The notes under the pieces were generated by a model. That model was not told the origin of the DNA. It made no database searches and worked only from the letters and a program-made list of their open reading frames with translations. Of a stretch of 26,049 bases of DNA, positions 14,675 to 22,821 are shown one piece after another. Every line of letters starts with the position of its first letter. The first letter of the stretch is position 1. This DNA comes from an uncultured Clostridiaceae bacterium (lineage in GTDB: Bacteria > Bacillota > Clostridia > TANB77 > CAG-508): NCBI GenBank assembly GCA_958402495.1, contig CATXTS010000012.1, forward strand, positions 1 through 26,049, in the 5' to 3' direction. The position numbers were made by a program, and so were the translations under genes.

Positions 14675-15874
14675 ATGAAAATATTAGTCATTAATTGTGG
14701 AAGTTCTTCTTTAAAATATCAACTATTAGATATGGACAAAGAAGAAGTGATGGCCAAAGGAAATTATGAAAGAATAGGACAGGGTAATAGCTTTCTAACC
14801 CATAAAGTAGGGGATAATAAACAGGTTTTAGAAAATCCTGTACAAAATCATCAAGAGGCCTTTGCCTTTATGTTAAAACAATTACTTCATGAAGATTATG
14901 GGGTAATTACTTCCTTAGAAGAAATCGATGCCGTTGGTCATAGAGTACCACAAGGATTAGACCAATTTGACCATTCTGTACTGATTGATGAACAAGTTAA
15001 ACAATTAATACAGGCAGGTACAGAGCTTGCACCACTACATAATCCAGCCACTTTATTGGGTATCCAAACTTGTGAGAAATTAATGCCTGGAAAACCAATG
15101 GTAGCGGTATTTGATACTGCCTTTCATCAAACAATACCACAAGAAAGATATATTTACCCAATCCCATATACCTATTATGAAAAATATAAAGTACGTAAAT
15201 ATGGCTTCCATGGTACTTCTCATCGTTATGTATCACAAAGAGTGGCAGAGTTATTACATAAACCAATAGAAGATTTAAAAATTATCGTTTGTCATTTAGG
15301 ACAAGGCGCTAGTTTGTGTGCTGTACAAGGTGGAAAATCCGTAGATACTTCTATGGGTATGACGCCACTTGCTGGTATCATGATGTGCGCAAGGTCTGGA
15401 GATTTAGACCCTTCGATTGTTACCTACCTTATGAAAAAAGAAAATCTAACCCCTGACCAAATGGAAGCTATCTTAAATAAACAATCTGGTGTATTAGGTA
15501 TTTCTGGTGTGAGCCCTGATTTTAGAGATTTAGAAAAAGCAGCAGACGAAGACCATAACCCAAGAGCAGATTTAGCTAGAAAAGCTTTTAATTACAATAT
15601 TGCACAACATATTGCTAAATATGCCGTAGCCATGAATGGGGTAGATGTCATTTGCTTTACAGCTGGTATAGGAGAAAACCAAATTCATATTAGAGAAGGC
15701 ATTTGTGAATATTTAACTTTTATGGGCGTAGAGTTAAATAAAGAAGCTAACCAAGTTAGAAGCGAAGAAAGAGAAATCTCTACGAAAGACTCTAAAGTAA
15801 AAGTATGGATTGTACCTACTAATGAAGAATTAGTAATTGCAAGAGATACGAAGGAAATCATAGAATCTCATTAA
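14675..15874 (+). CDS. ackA: Acetate kinase copy 2, intact but with altered conserved motifs
   Basis: This 399-residue frame is complete and should encode a cytosolic kinase converting acetyl phosphate and ADP to acetate and ATP. Family motifs include INCGSSSLKY at the N-terminus, LAPLHNP, FDTAFHQT, FHGTSHRYVSQR, FTAGIGEN and PTNEELVIARDT. Two normally strict regions differ from copy 1 and from known enzymes: GHRVPQGLDQF replaces GHRVVHGGEKF, and MCARSGDLDP replaces MGTRSGDLDP. The arginines of both motifs remain. HLGQGAS again has Gln for Asn. It follows copy 1 by 88 bases with AGGAGG upstream of ATG. It arose by tandem duplication; the central region is nearly identical between copies. Activity or substrate preference may be changed. 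Confidence 0.92.
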   Translation: MKILVINCGSSSLKYQLLDMDKEEVMAKGNYERIGQGNSFLTHKVGDNKQVLENPVQNHQEAFAFMLKQLLHEDYGVITSLEEIDAVGHRVPQGLDQFDHSVLIDEQVKQLIQAGTELAPLHNPATLLGIQTCEKLMPGKPMVAVFDTAFHQTIPQERYIYPIPYTYYEKYKVRKYGFHGTSHRYVSQRVAELLHKPIEDLKIIVCHLGQGASLCAVQGGKSVDTSMGMTPLAGIMMCARSGDLDPSIVTYLMKKENLTPDQMEAILNKQSGVLGISGVSPDFRDLEKAADEDHNPRADLARKAFNYNIAQHIAKYAVAMNGVDVICFTAGIGENQIHIREGICEYLTFMGVELNKEANQVRSEEREISTKDSKVKVWIVPTNEELVIARDTKEIIESH

Positions 15875-15887
15875 TTTAATTATTGTT

Positions 15888-15926
15888 AAAAAGAAGGAAA
15901 ATAAAGACTCTATTTCCTTCTTTTTC
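15888..15926 (+). terminator. Terminator of the pta-ackA-ackA operon
   Basis: AAAAAGAAGGAAAATA (15888-15903) pairs with TATTTCCTTCTTTTT (15911-15925) with one bulged A. The 3' arm itself supplies the U-tract. Confidence 0.85.
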
Positions 15927-16009
15927 TTCTTCATAAAAAATTCATAATTTGTCTACTTTTATCTTAAGAAATAATTCGTTATAATAAGAACATAAGAAAG
16001 GGGAGAAGT

Positions 16010-16927
16010 ATGTTGGAAAATCAATTAATACTAAAATGTGAAAACCTCCATAAACAATTTGGAAAAAAAGAAATTTTAAAAGATGTATCTGTAGAAGTTT
16101 ATGCAGGTGACATTCTAGGTTTTATTGGACCAAATGGTGCAGGTAAAACCACCACCATAAAACTAATTTTAGGTCTACAAAGTATTAGTAGTGGAAAGGT
16201 AGAAATCAATGGTTATGATATTGAAAAACAATTTACCAAAGCCATTGAGAAAGTAGGTACCATTGTAGAAAATCCAGACTTGTATATGTATTTAACAGGA
16301 TACCAAAATCTAAAATTAATTGCCAATTTATATCCAAGTATAAAAGAGGAACGTATCCAAGAAGTCGTAAAACAAGTAGGATTAGAAAATCGTATTCATG
16401 ACAAGGTATCTAAATACTCTTTAGGAATGAGACAAAGATTAGGTATTGCACAAGCCATTTTGCATAGACCAAACTTATTAATTTTGGATGAACCTACTAA
16501 TGGACTTGACCCAGAAGGTATGAAGGAAATGAGAGAATTATTACAAATGTTAGCTCATAAAGAACATATGGCGATTTTTATATCTAGTCATAATTTAGCA
16601 GAGCTAGAGAATTTTTGTAATAAAATATGTATTATCAAAAATGGTATGGTTGTAGAAACAAGTCATATCGATGAAGTAAAGAAACAAACTATGCAACATA
16701 CTTATTTAGTAGAAGTAAATGACATCTCTTTAGTAAAACCTATCTTACCAGAAATCATTATGATAGATGAAAAACATTTTTCTATAGAAATAGAGGACAA
16801 AGAACTTGTACCACAGATGGTAAAAACATTAGTAGAACAAAATATTCGAATTTATAGTATGAAGGAAAAAGAAATCTCCTTAGAAGATGCCTTCTTAAAA
16901 AAGACAGGAGGTAATATCATTGATTAA
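16010..16927 (+). CDS. ABC transporter ATP-binding protein (ABC-2 / BcrA type)
   Basis: The 305-residue ATPase has Walker A GPNGAGKTT at 40-48, signature YSLGMRQRL at 136-144, Walker B LLILDE at 156-161 and the switch His194 in SSHNLAE. About 80 C-terminal residues follow the ATPase domain, as in bacitracin- and lantibiotic-type exporters. AAGGGGAG lies seven bases before ATG 16010. The permease gene overlaps its end by eight bases, so the two form one translationally coupled exporter. The cargo is unknown; drug, peptide or lipid efflux are all possible. No two-component system lies beside it. Confidence 0.95.
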   Translation: MLENQLILKCENLHKQFGKKEILKDVSVEVYAGDILGFIGPNGAGKTTTIKLILGLQSISSGKVEINGYDIEKQFTKAIEKVGTIVENPDLYMYLTGYQNLKLIANLYPSIKEERIQEVVKQVGLENRIHDKVSKYSLGMRQRLGIAQAILHRPNLLILDEPTNGLDPEGMKEMRELLQMLAHKEHMAIFISSHNLAELENFCNKICIIKNGMVVETSHIDEVKKQTMQHTYLVEVNDISLVKPILPEIIMIDEKHFSIEIEDKELVPQMVKTLVEQNIRIYSMKEKEISLEDAFLKKTGGNIID

Positions 16928-18380
16928 ATTAATTCAAAATGAACTAACTAAAATTTTTAAAAAGAAAAACATTTATATTTTATTAATAGTGGCATTAGCC
17001 TTTATTATATTTTTTAATTATATGAATGCTACACATAGTAATAACAATTCATCTTATATGCATTATTCTCAAAATTATATGGATTCTATCAGAAAAAGAG
17101 TTGCTAAATTAGACCCGAATAAGCCAGAAGATATTACAGAATATATAGAAATGAAAGCAATGGCTGACCTTTTCGACCTAATGGATAAATATGATGAGTC
17201 TGCTTGGCAATTACCCATTATAGAGCAGAAAGCGACTGGTTATTTAAGAAGCATTTATATTTATAGCTATGGTGCAGAAAAAAATGAAGAATCCAAATTA
17301 ATAGCACAAAAGAATTATCAAGATTTTATAGCTAAATTAGAACATAATGATTGGCATTATTTTGTAGAAGAGGAATTAAAAGATATAGAAGCACAAATAC
17401 AAGAACAAAAGGAACTAAAAGTAACTACAGTTGATAGAGTCTTGTTAGAAAATATAGATTCACAAATTCAAAATTTAGAATTACAAAAGCAAGTGTTAGA
17501 TTGGAGATTAGAAAAACAAATTCCTTATGGTTATAATCAAAGGAATCAATATTTAAGTCAATATCAATCTGCACAAAGTCAATGCTATTCTTTTGAAAAA
17601 CAAGACAATTTAAGTTACGATGAACAACAGCAACAACAAAGTGCTATGAAAGCCGCTAGTCTAGCAAAATATCACATAGAACATGACACGATAGATGACA
17701 AAGATAAACAATTTCAAGATGGTATGATTACGATTTTCTCTAGTTATGAACTTTTCATTATCATTATGATTGTTATGATTGCAGGTACGATTGTTAGTGA
17801 AGAATTTAATAAAGGTACTATAAAATTATTATTGGTAAGACCATATAGTAGAACTAAGATTTTAGTGGCTAAGCTCCTTACTGCTATGATTATTTTAGCA
17901 TTGACTATTTTAATAATTATTTTAATGCAAGTAGTTGTTGGAGGAATTGCCTTTGGATTTGATGGTATACAAACCACTATTGCAGAATATGATTTTAACT
18001 TAAGCCAAGTAGTTACCTTCCCATTATGGCAATATGTTGGTATTTTATTACTTGCTAAATTACCTTTGTATTTGTTAATTTTAATGATTGCCTTTGCTAT
18101 TAGTACTATCTTTACAAATTCGCCATTAGCGATTGTTATTTCTTTACTAGGCTATATGTCTACTAATATCATTAATAGCTTGGCACAAGCTTATCATATT
18201 GATATTTTAAAATATTTCATTACTATGAATTGGAATATTGAACAATATCTGTTTGGAGCACTTCCACCTTTTGAAGGTATGACCTTTACTTTTTCTATCA
18301 TCGTTTGTATCCTTTATTTTGTGGTTATGCTAATTCCAACGATTATCTTCTTTAAAAAGAAGAATATTAAAAATATATAA
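16920..18380 (+). CDS. ABC-2 type permease
   Basis: The 486-residue partner starts at TTG 16920, eight bases inside the ATPase gene, with AGGAGG well placed upstream. The first membrane helix spans about residues 19-35. A long extracytoplasmic, coiled-coil-like, Gln/Glu-rich region of about 220 residues follows, including LEQLQ-like heptads and QQQQQ. Five more helices lie between about 270 and 480, and the protein ends in KKKNIKNI. The segment VSEEFNKGTIKLLLVRPYSR is typical of ABC-2 permeases. The large first extracellular domain resembles YtrF/BceB-like exporters only in outline. A terminator follows. Confidence 0.9.
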   Translation: MIKLIQNELTKIFKKKNIYILLIVALAFIIFFNYMNATHSNNNSSYMHYSQNYMDSIRKRVAKLDPNKPEDITEYIEMKAMADLFDLMDKYDESAWQLPIIEQKATGYLRSIYIYSYGAEKNEESKLIAQKNYQDFIAKLEHNDWHYFVEEELKDIEAQIQEQKELKVTTVDRVLLENIDSQIQNLELQKQVLDWRLEKQIPYGYNQRNQYLSQYQSAQSQCYSFEKQDNLSYDEQQQQQSAMKAASLAKYHIEHDTIDDKDKQFQDGMITIFSSYELFIIIMIVMIAGTIVSEEFNKGTIKLLLVRPYSRTKILVAKLLTAMIILALTILIIILMQVVVGGIAFGFDGIQTTIAEYDFNLSQVVTFPLWQYVGILLLAKLPLYLLILMIAFAISTIFTNSPLAIVISLLGYMSTNIINSLAQAYHIDILKYFITMNWNIEQYLFGALPPFEGMTFTFSIIVCILYFVVMLIPTIIFFKKKNIKNI

Positions 18381-18423
18381 TCTATGAACTTATATATTCA
18401 AACTATTGTATAAAGTTCCTTTA

Positions 18424-18453
18424 AAAGATAGTCATTTTTGGCTATCTTTTTTT
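18424..18453 (+). terminator. Terminator of the ABC exporter operon
   Basis: AAAGATAG and CTATCTTT form a perfect 8-base stem with a ten-base loop, and Ts follow. Confidence 0.85.
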
Positions 18454-18519
18454 CTATGTATTCTTATATACAAAATTTTATTTTTTCTAACCATTCAAAT
18501 AGCAAAATTTACATAATTT

Positions 18520-18528
18520 CATATGATA
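18520..18528 (+). promoter_or_regulatory. Candidate sigma-K -10 of dpaB
   Basis: CATATGATA fits CATAnnnTA exactly, 35 bases before the TTG start. The -35 position offers only GC where AC is expected. In Bacillus the dipicolinate synthase operon is sigma-K dependent, so the match is biologically sensible. Confidence 0.45.
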
Positions 18529-18562
18529 GTATATGACCACATAGGAAGGAGGGAACAACACC

Positions 18563-19148
18563 TTGAAATTAAAAGATGTAAAAGTAGGTTTTTGCTTAAC
18601 TGGTTCTTTTTGTACATTTGAAAAAACGTTAGAGCAGATGAAAAAGATAGCACAAGAGGGTGCAGATATTATACCCATCATGTCTTTTCATGCTTATGAA
18701 CTAGATACTAAATTCGGAGATGCTCAGAAATTTATAGAGGCTATTAAAGACATTACTGGCAAAGAAGAAATTATCCATACTATCCAGGGAGCAGAGCCTA
18801 TTGGACCAAAACAAATGACTGATATTTTATTAATAGCGCCTTGTACTCGGAAATACGCTTGCTAAACTAGCCAACGGTATTACAGATACGCCAGCTACTA
18901 TGGCTACTAAATCACATTTAAGAAATAATCGACCTGTCGTGTTAGCTATTTCTACGAATGATGGGTTATCTGGAAGTGCAGAAAATATAGGAAAACTTTT
19001 AAATCGTAATCAGTATTTTTTTGTACCATTTAATCAAGATAATCCTATCACTAAGCCACGTTCTTTAGTTTTTCATCCAGAATTGATTGTAAAGACATTA
19101 GAAAGCGCTTTAGATATAGAACAAATACAACCTATTTTATCTATATAG
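18563..19148 (+). pseudogene. dpaB: Dipicolinate synthase subunit B, one-base frameshift
   Basis: TTG 18563 behind AAGGAGGG opens a frame reading VGFCLTGSFCTFEKTLEQM and then EPIGPKQMTDILLIAPCT, the flavoprotein-like fold of SpoVFB/DpaB. It then stops at 18863-18865. One base later in phase the family sequence continues GNTLAKLANGITDTPATMA, KSHLRNNRPVVLAISTND, and on to IQPILSI at 19148. A single extra base near 18845-18848 explains both frames. The repaired protein would be about 195 residues, close to Bacillus DpaB at about 200. DpaA-DpaB make dipicolinic acid in the mother cell for spore core dehydration. dpaA, normally adjacent upstream, is absent; an ABC permease lies there. Sequence error remains possible. 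Confidence 0.9.
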
Positions 19149-19183
19149 ATTGCAAAAATCGATAAAATCGGTAAAAAAATACA

Positions 19184-19212
19184 TTGCTTTTCCTTTTAGA
19201 ATATGGTAGACT
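19184..19212 (+). promoter_or_regulatory. Promoter of the surface O-acylation operon
   Basis: TTGCTT at 19184-19189 and TAGACT at 19207-19212 are 17 bases apart, ahead of the AAGGAGGG of the first gene. Confidence 0.45.
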
Positions 19213-19245
19213 TTAATTACCAAACAAAAAGGAGGGTGCAATAAA

Positions 19246-19719
19246 ATGAAACCAAAAACAATTTATAGTATCGTAGCGGTCATTATCGTTATCATTGCTA
19301 TTATAGCTGTTGTTTGTTTTGTATTACCAAAACCAAATATAACGATAGATTTAGCACAGCTAAATAGTACCATTTCTGAAAAGGACCCATTCCATCAAAT
19401 GGCAATGATGGATATAACAGCTGAGACATTAACAACTGTTTATCAAGTAGAAGCACAGGATATAGAAGAAGTCATGGGAAAAATGCCTATGATGAATGTG
19501 CAAGCAAGTATGTATTTAGTTGTAAAAGCTAAAGAAGGTAAGGTAGACACTGTTAAAGAACAAATTGAGAAAATTGGTACTACAGAAGAGCAAAAATGGG
19601 AACACTATCTACCAGCACAATATGAACTTGTTAAGAATAGAAAAATAGGTGTAACTGGTGATTATATCTATTTGGTAATTAGTGAAAATGCTGAAGAAAT
19701 TGTAACATTAATAAAATAA
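19246..19719 (+). CDS. Membrane-anchored DUF4358-like protein
   Basis: The 157-residue product has an N-terminal membrane helix (about 7-29, almost all Ile and Val) and an extracytoplasmic domain. The pattern ITAETLTTVYQVEAQDIEEV, then MNVQASMYLVVKAKEGK, VKEQIEKI, then VTGDYIYLVISENAEEIV resembles the DUF4358 family, which I recall in Clostridia near MBOAT acyltransferases. Its job is unknown; an accessory role in surface polymer acylation is inferred from the two genes that follow. AAGGAGGGTG supports ATG 19246. A stem-loop separates it from the MBOAT gene. Confidence 0.65.
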   Translation: MKPKTIYSIVAVIIVIIAIIAVVCFVLPKPNITIDLAQLNSTISEKDPFHQMAMMDITAETLTTVYQVEAQDIEEVMGKMPMMNVQASMYLVVKAKEGKVDTVKEQIEKIGTTEEQKWEHYLPAQYELVKNRKIGVTGDYIYLVISENAEEIVTLIK

Positions 19720-19731
19720 AAAAGGAAAATT

Positions 19732-19766
19732 AGAAGCTTTTATCTATTACTTAGGTAAAGGCTTCT
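19732..19766 (+). other. Intercistronic hairpin before the MBOAT gene
   Basis: AGAAGCTTTTAT pairs with GTAAAGGCTTCT, two of the pairs being G-U. GATTTCTAAAATAAC follows, so it is at best a partial terminator. It could set the ratio between the first gene and the acyltransferase. Confidence 0.5.
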
Positions 19767-19797
19767 GATTTCTAAAATAACATAGGAGAACATAAAA

Positions 19798-21195
19798 ATG
19801 GTATTTAGCAGTATTGTATTTTTATATATCTTTTTACCCATCTTGTTACTAATTTATTTTGTAGTACCTAAAAAATATAAGAATGCCATTATGATTTTGG
19901 CAAGTCTTTTATTTTTTGCTTGGGGAGAAATTCGATATATTTTTATCATGTTATTATTAGCTGTAATGGATTTTTGGTGTGGTAACAAGATTAACACCTA
20001 TAAAGATTCTAAAAGCAAAAGGCGTTTTTATTTATGGTTAGATATTCTTGTAAATTTAGCCATCTTATTTTTCTTTAAATATGCAGACTTCATCATTGCT
20101 AATATAAATCAATTAACAGGATTATCCATTCCATTATTACATATTCCTCTACCTATTGGTGTTTCCTTTAATACTTTTCAATCCTTATCCTATATCATAG
20201 ACGTATATAGAGGAACTGTCCCTTGTGAAAAGAGTTTTTATAATTATCTTACTTATACCACTTTATTCCCGCAAATTATTGCAGGTCCAATTGTACGTTA
20301 TGAGACTGTAGATGAAGAATTGGTAGACAAGAAAATTAGTATCGATAATTTTTCTTTGGGAATGAAACGTTTCATCATTGGTTTAGGTAAGAAAGTTTTA
20401 ATTGCCAATCAGGTAGGTGCTTTATGGCATGTGATAGAAACGGCCAATTATGTAGAACTTTCTCCACTATTTTGTTGGACAAGTCTTCTTGCTTTTGCTT
20501 TGCAGATTTATTTTGATTTTAGTGGTTATTCTGATATGGCCATTGGCTTAGCACAAATCTTTGGGATGCAGTTTGATGAAAATTTCCGTTATCCCTATGT
20601 AGCCAAAAGCATTACTGATTTTTGGAGAAGATGGCATATCACGTTAAGTAGCTGGTTTAAAGATTACATATATATACCATTAGGAGGTAACCGAAAAGGT
20701 TTAGCTAAACAAATCAGAAATATTCTCATTGTATGGTTTTTAACAGGTGCTTGGCATGGTGCTTCTTGGAACTTTATTTTATGGGGTGTTTATTTTGGTG
20801 TTATTCTCATTTTTGAAAAACTATTTTTATTAAAATGGTTACAAAAATTACCTAGTATTTTTCAACATTTGTATGCTATCTTTCTTATTCTCATTAGTTG
20901 GGTTATCTTTGCTTTTGAAGATATTTCACAAGGCTTTATCTTCTTACAAAATATGTTTTCTTTTATACCCAATACAACAGAAGCGTACTACTATTTGCAG
21001 AATTACTGGATGATATTGGTCATTGGAGTATTATGCGCATTACCTTGCTGGAAAATATGGAAAGATAAAATGGATAAGAAGCAAAAAAACTGGTGGAATA
21101 TACTTACCACTTGTGGATATCTAGCTATCTTTTTACTATCAACTGCTAGTCTAGTTAGTGATAGTTTTAATCCATTTTTATATTTTAGATTTTAG
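19798..21195 (+). CDS. MBOAT-family O-acyltransferase (AlgI/PatA/DltB-like)
   Basis: The 465-residue polytopic protein has about 10-12 membrane helices and the MBOAT landmarks. These are FNTFQSLSYIIDVYRG near residue 125, FDFSGYSDMAIGLAQIFG near 238, YPYVAKSITDFWRRWHITLS near 262, and FLTGAWHGASWNFILWG near 314 with the catalytic His in WHG. It should move an acyl, usually acetyl, group across the membrane for a partner to place on a surface polymer. The following DHHW-like gene is that type of partner. No dltA/dltC genes are near, so exopolysaccharide, peptidoglycan or teichoic acid O-acetylation is more likely than D-alanylation. GGAG precedes ATG 19798. Confidence 0.95.
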   Translation: MVFSSIVFLYIFLPILLLIYFVVPKKYKNAIMILASLLFFAWGEIRYIFIMLLLAVMDFWCGNKINTYKDSKSKRRFYLWLDILVNLAILFFFKYADFIIANINQLTGLSIPLLHIPLPIGVSFNTFQSLSYIIDVYRGTVPCEKSFYNYLTYTTLFPQIIAGPIVRYETVDEELVDKKISIDNFSLGMKRFIIGLGKKVLIANQVGALWHVIETANYVELSPLFCWTSLLAFALQIYFDFSGYSDMAIGLAQIFGMQFDENFRYPYVAKSITDFWRRWHITLSSWFKDYIYIPLGGNRKGLAKQIRNILIVWFLTGAWHGASWNFILWGVYFGVILIFEKLFLLKWLQKLPSIFQHLYAIFLILISWVIFAFEDISQGFIFLQNMFSFIPNTTEAYYYLQNYWMILVIGVLCALPCWKIWKDKMDKKQKNWWNILTTCGYLAIFLLSTASLVSDSFNPFLYFRF

Positions 21196-21214
21196 GAAAG
21201 AGGGGAGAAGCTTT

Positions 21215-22274
21215 ATGAAAAAAAATCATTTATTTTTTATTTGTTTTCTATCTGTTTGGTTGTTTTTAATCCTAGCCAACTTCTTCTATCCTAAAATGAC
21301 TTTTTCAGAAAAAGAAAATAGATATCTTTCTACACTTCCTTCCTTTCACATACAAGCTTTAGTAAATGGAAGTTATGCTACCAATTTAGATACTTACATT
21401 AATGACCATTTTATTTACAGAGATATATGGCTTACTTGTAAATCTACTTTAGAAAGATTACTAGGAAAGACTGAAAATAATGGTGTTTATATAGGTAAAG
21501 ATGGTTATCTATTTGAAAAGTTTACTTATACGAAGGAACATACTAAAAATTTAGAAACGGCAGTAACGATTATGGAACAATTTGCACAAGATTGCCAACT
21601 TCCTACCTATTTTGCTTTTATTCCTAATTCTATTTATCTAAACCAAGATAAGTTACCGAATTTTGTAAAAGTGGCTAATCAAGAAGAAATTATTAAGCAA
21701 ACCTATGCTAACTGTCAAAGAGTAATACCGGTTCCTACTGTAGATATTTTAAAGGCACATAAGCAAGAAAACCTTTATTTTAAAACAGACCATCATATGA
21801 CCAGTACCGGAGCTTACTATGTATATATGGCTTTTCGTCAAACAATTCATGCGCCATATACACCTTTAGAAACATATATACCAACAATGGTTTCTAATCA
21901 ATTTTTAGGCACTTTTGATTCAAAGGCGCAAGTACTAGGTCAAATACCAGATGAAATCATAACCTATCAAAATCCTATTATTGAAAAAGGCATATATGAT
22001 GGGGAAGAGCATAATTTTATTTACCAAGATAATTATCTAAATACCAAAGACCAATACTAAAAATCAAGAACGACTATTAATTATTAAAGATTCCTATGCG
22101 CATAATCTTGCACAATTTTTATGTGATGATTATGAAGAATTACACTTTATTGACCCGCGTTATTATAAAGCCTCTATTAGCGAGTATGCCAAAGAAAATC
22201 ATATTACACAAGTATTATTTTTATATAATGTAGCGAATCTGATAGAAGATACAGGCATTCGTCAAGTTCAATAA
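21215..22274 (+). pseudogene. DHHW-family (AlgX/DltD-like) surface acylation partner, frame-broken
   Basis: ATG 21215 behind AGAGGGGAG is the true start. The product has an N-terminal membrane helix (about 5-22), then FYPKMTFSEKENRYLSTLP and an SGNH-hydrolase-like fold with YFAFIPNSIY. The signature is YFKTDHHMTSTGAYYVY; the family usually has DHHW. The frame ends at TAA after LNTKDQY (22060). In the next frame the family C-terminus continues as NQERLLIIKDSYAHNLAQF, then IDPRYYKASISEYAKEN, to the stop at 22274. Relatives have roughly 15-20 residues between these parts, so a deletion that also shifts frame is likely; AATACCAAA and AATACTAAA flank the junction. Role inferred: transferring acyl groups supplied by the MBOAT protein. 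Confidence 0.85.
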
Positions 22275-22290
22275 TACCAAATTTTATAGC

Positions 22291-22324
22291 ACATATCCAT
22301 GGAAGTCTATGGATATGTTTTTTT
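22291..22324 (+). terminator. Terminator of the surface O-acylation operon
   Basis: ACATATCCAT and ATGGATATGT form a perfect 10-base stem with an eight-base loop, followed by seven Ts. Confidence 0.92.
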
Positions 22325-22358
22325 GTGAAATAAAGCAAACATTTTTTTGATATTTCTA

Positions 22359-22414
22359 TTGACAAAGAATAAATGTTCGTTTATAATACAGATAGTCAAA
22401 CAAAAACATGTTCG
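22359..22414 (+). promoter_or_regulatory. Strong promoter with two LexA-like sites
   Basis: TTGACA (22359-22364) and TATAAT (22382-22387) are both perfect and 17 bases apart. The spacer holds AGAATAAATGTTCG at 22366-22379, which matches GAAC-N4-GTTC at seven of eight positions. A second partial site, CAAAAACATGTTCG, lies at 22401-22414, just past the start point. A perfect promoter covered by an operator is typical of tightly repressed SOS genes. Confidence 0.65.
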
Positions 22415-22436
22415 CAAAAAATAAGGAGGTATTTTT

Positions 22437-22736
22437 ATGAAAATTGTTAATATAAAAAAATTTATGATGAGCATATTGCTTATGTTAGGATTAGTTATTG
22501 GTATTTTATTCTTAATTAGTAACAATAGTTTTTCTCATGAAGAATTAACTAAAAAAGAAATTCACATTGCACAAGGGGATACTTTATGGACAATTGCTAG
22601 AACCCAGCAAGAGGAAAATCCTTATTATAGTCAAATGGATATAAGGGAAATTATTTATGAAATTAAACAATTGAACCATTTTGATGGTAGTCCTAATTTA
22701 AAGGTAGGGGAAACTTTACTTATCTATGGAAAATAA
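22437..22736 (+). CDS. LysM protein, YneA-like SOS cell-division inhibitor
   Basis: The 99-residue protein has a short basic start, one membrane helix (about 11-28) and an extracytoplasmic LysM domain at about 42-97: IHIAQGDTLWTIARTQ, IREIIYEIKQLN, LKVGETLLIYG. This is the layout of YneA, which is induced by DNA damage in Bacillus and delays septation. The LexA-like sites in its promoter support the same role. In many genomes yneA is divergent from lexA; here the upstream neighbour is instead the end of the acylation operon, and lexA is not in the window. AAGGAGGT supports ATG 22437. A generic LysM anchor protein is the alternative. Confidence 0.78.
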   Translation: MKIVNIKKFMMSILLMLGLVIGILFLISNNSFSHEELTKKEIHIAQGDTLWTIARTQQEENPYYSQMDIREIIYEIKQLNHFDGSPNLKVGETLLIYGK

Positions 22737-22751
22737 TTTTTATTTCCTATA

Positions 22752-22809
22752 AAAAGAAATATAGAAGTTACATTTGGGTAATCTCAAATAGGTACTCTAT
22801 ATTTCTTTT
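22752..22809. terminator. Bidirectional terminator between the yneA-like and recombinase genes
   Basis: AAAAGAAATATAGA (22752-22765) and its exact complement (22796-22809) form a 14-base stem with A and T runs at both ends, enclosing a smaller ATTTG/CAAAT hairpin. Confidence 0.85.
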
Positions 22810-22821
22810 ATCAGTCATATT

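Noticed and set aside
18840..18866. Programmed frameshift in dpaB
   Set aside because: There is no slippery heptamer (the site reads TGTACTCGGAAAT), no downstream structure, and intact DpaB is not known to need frameshifting.
21158..21214. Upstream ATG for the DHHW-like gene
   Set aside because: It lies inside the MBOAT coding sequence without a ribosome binding site; ATG 21215 has AGAGGGGAG and begins a proper membrane anchor.
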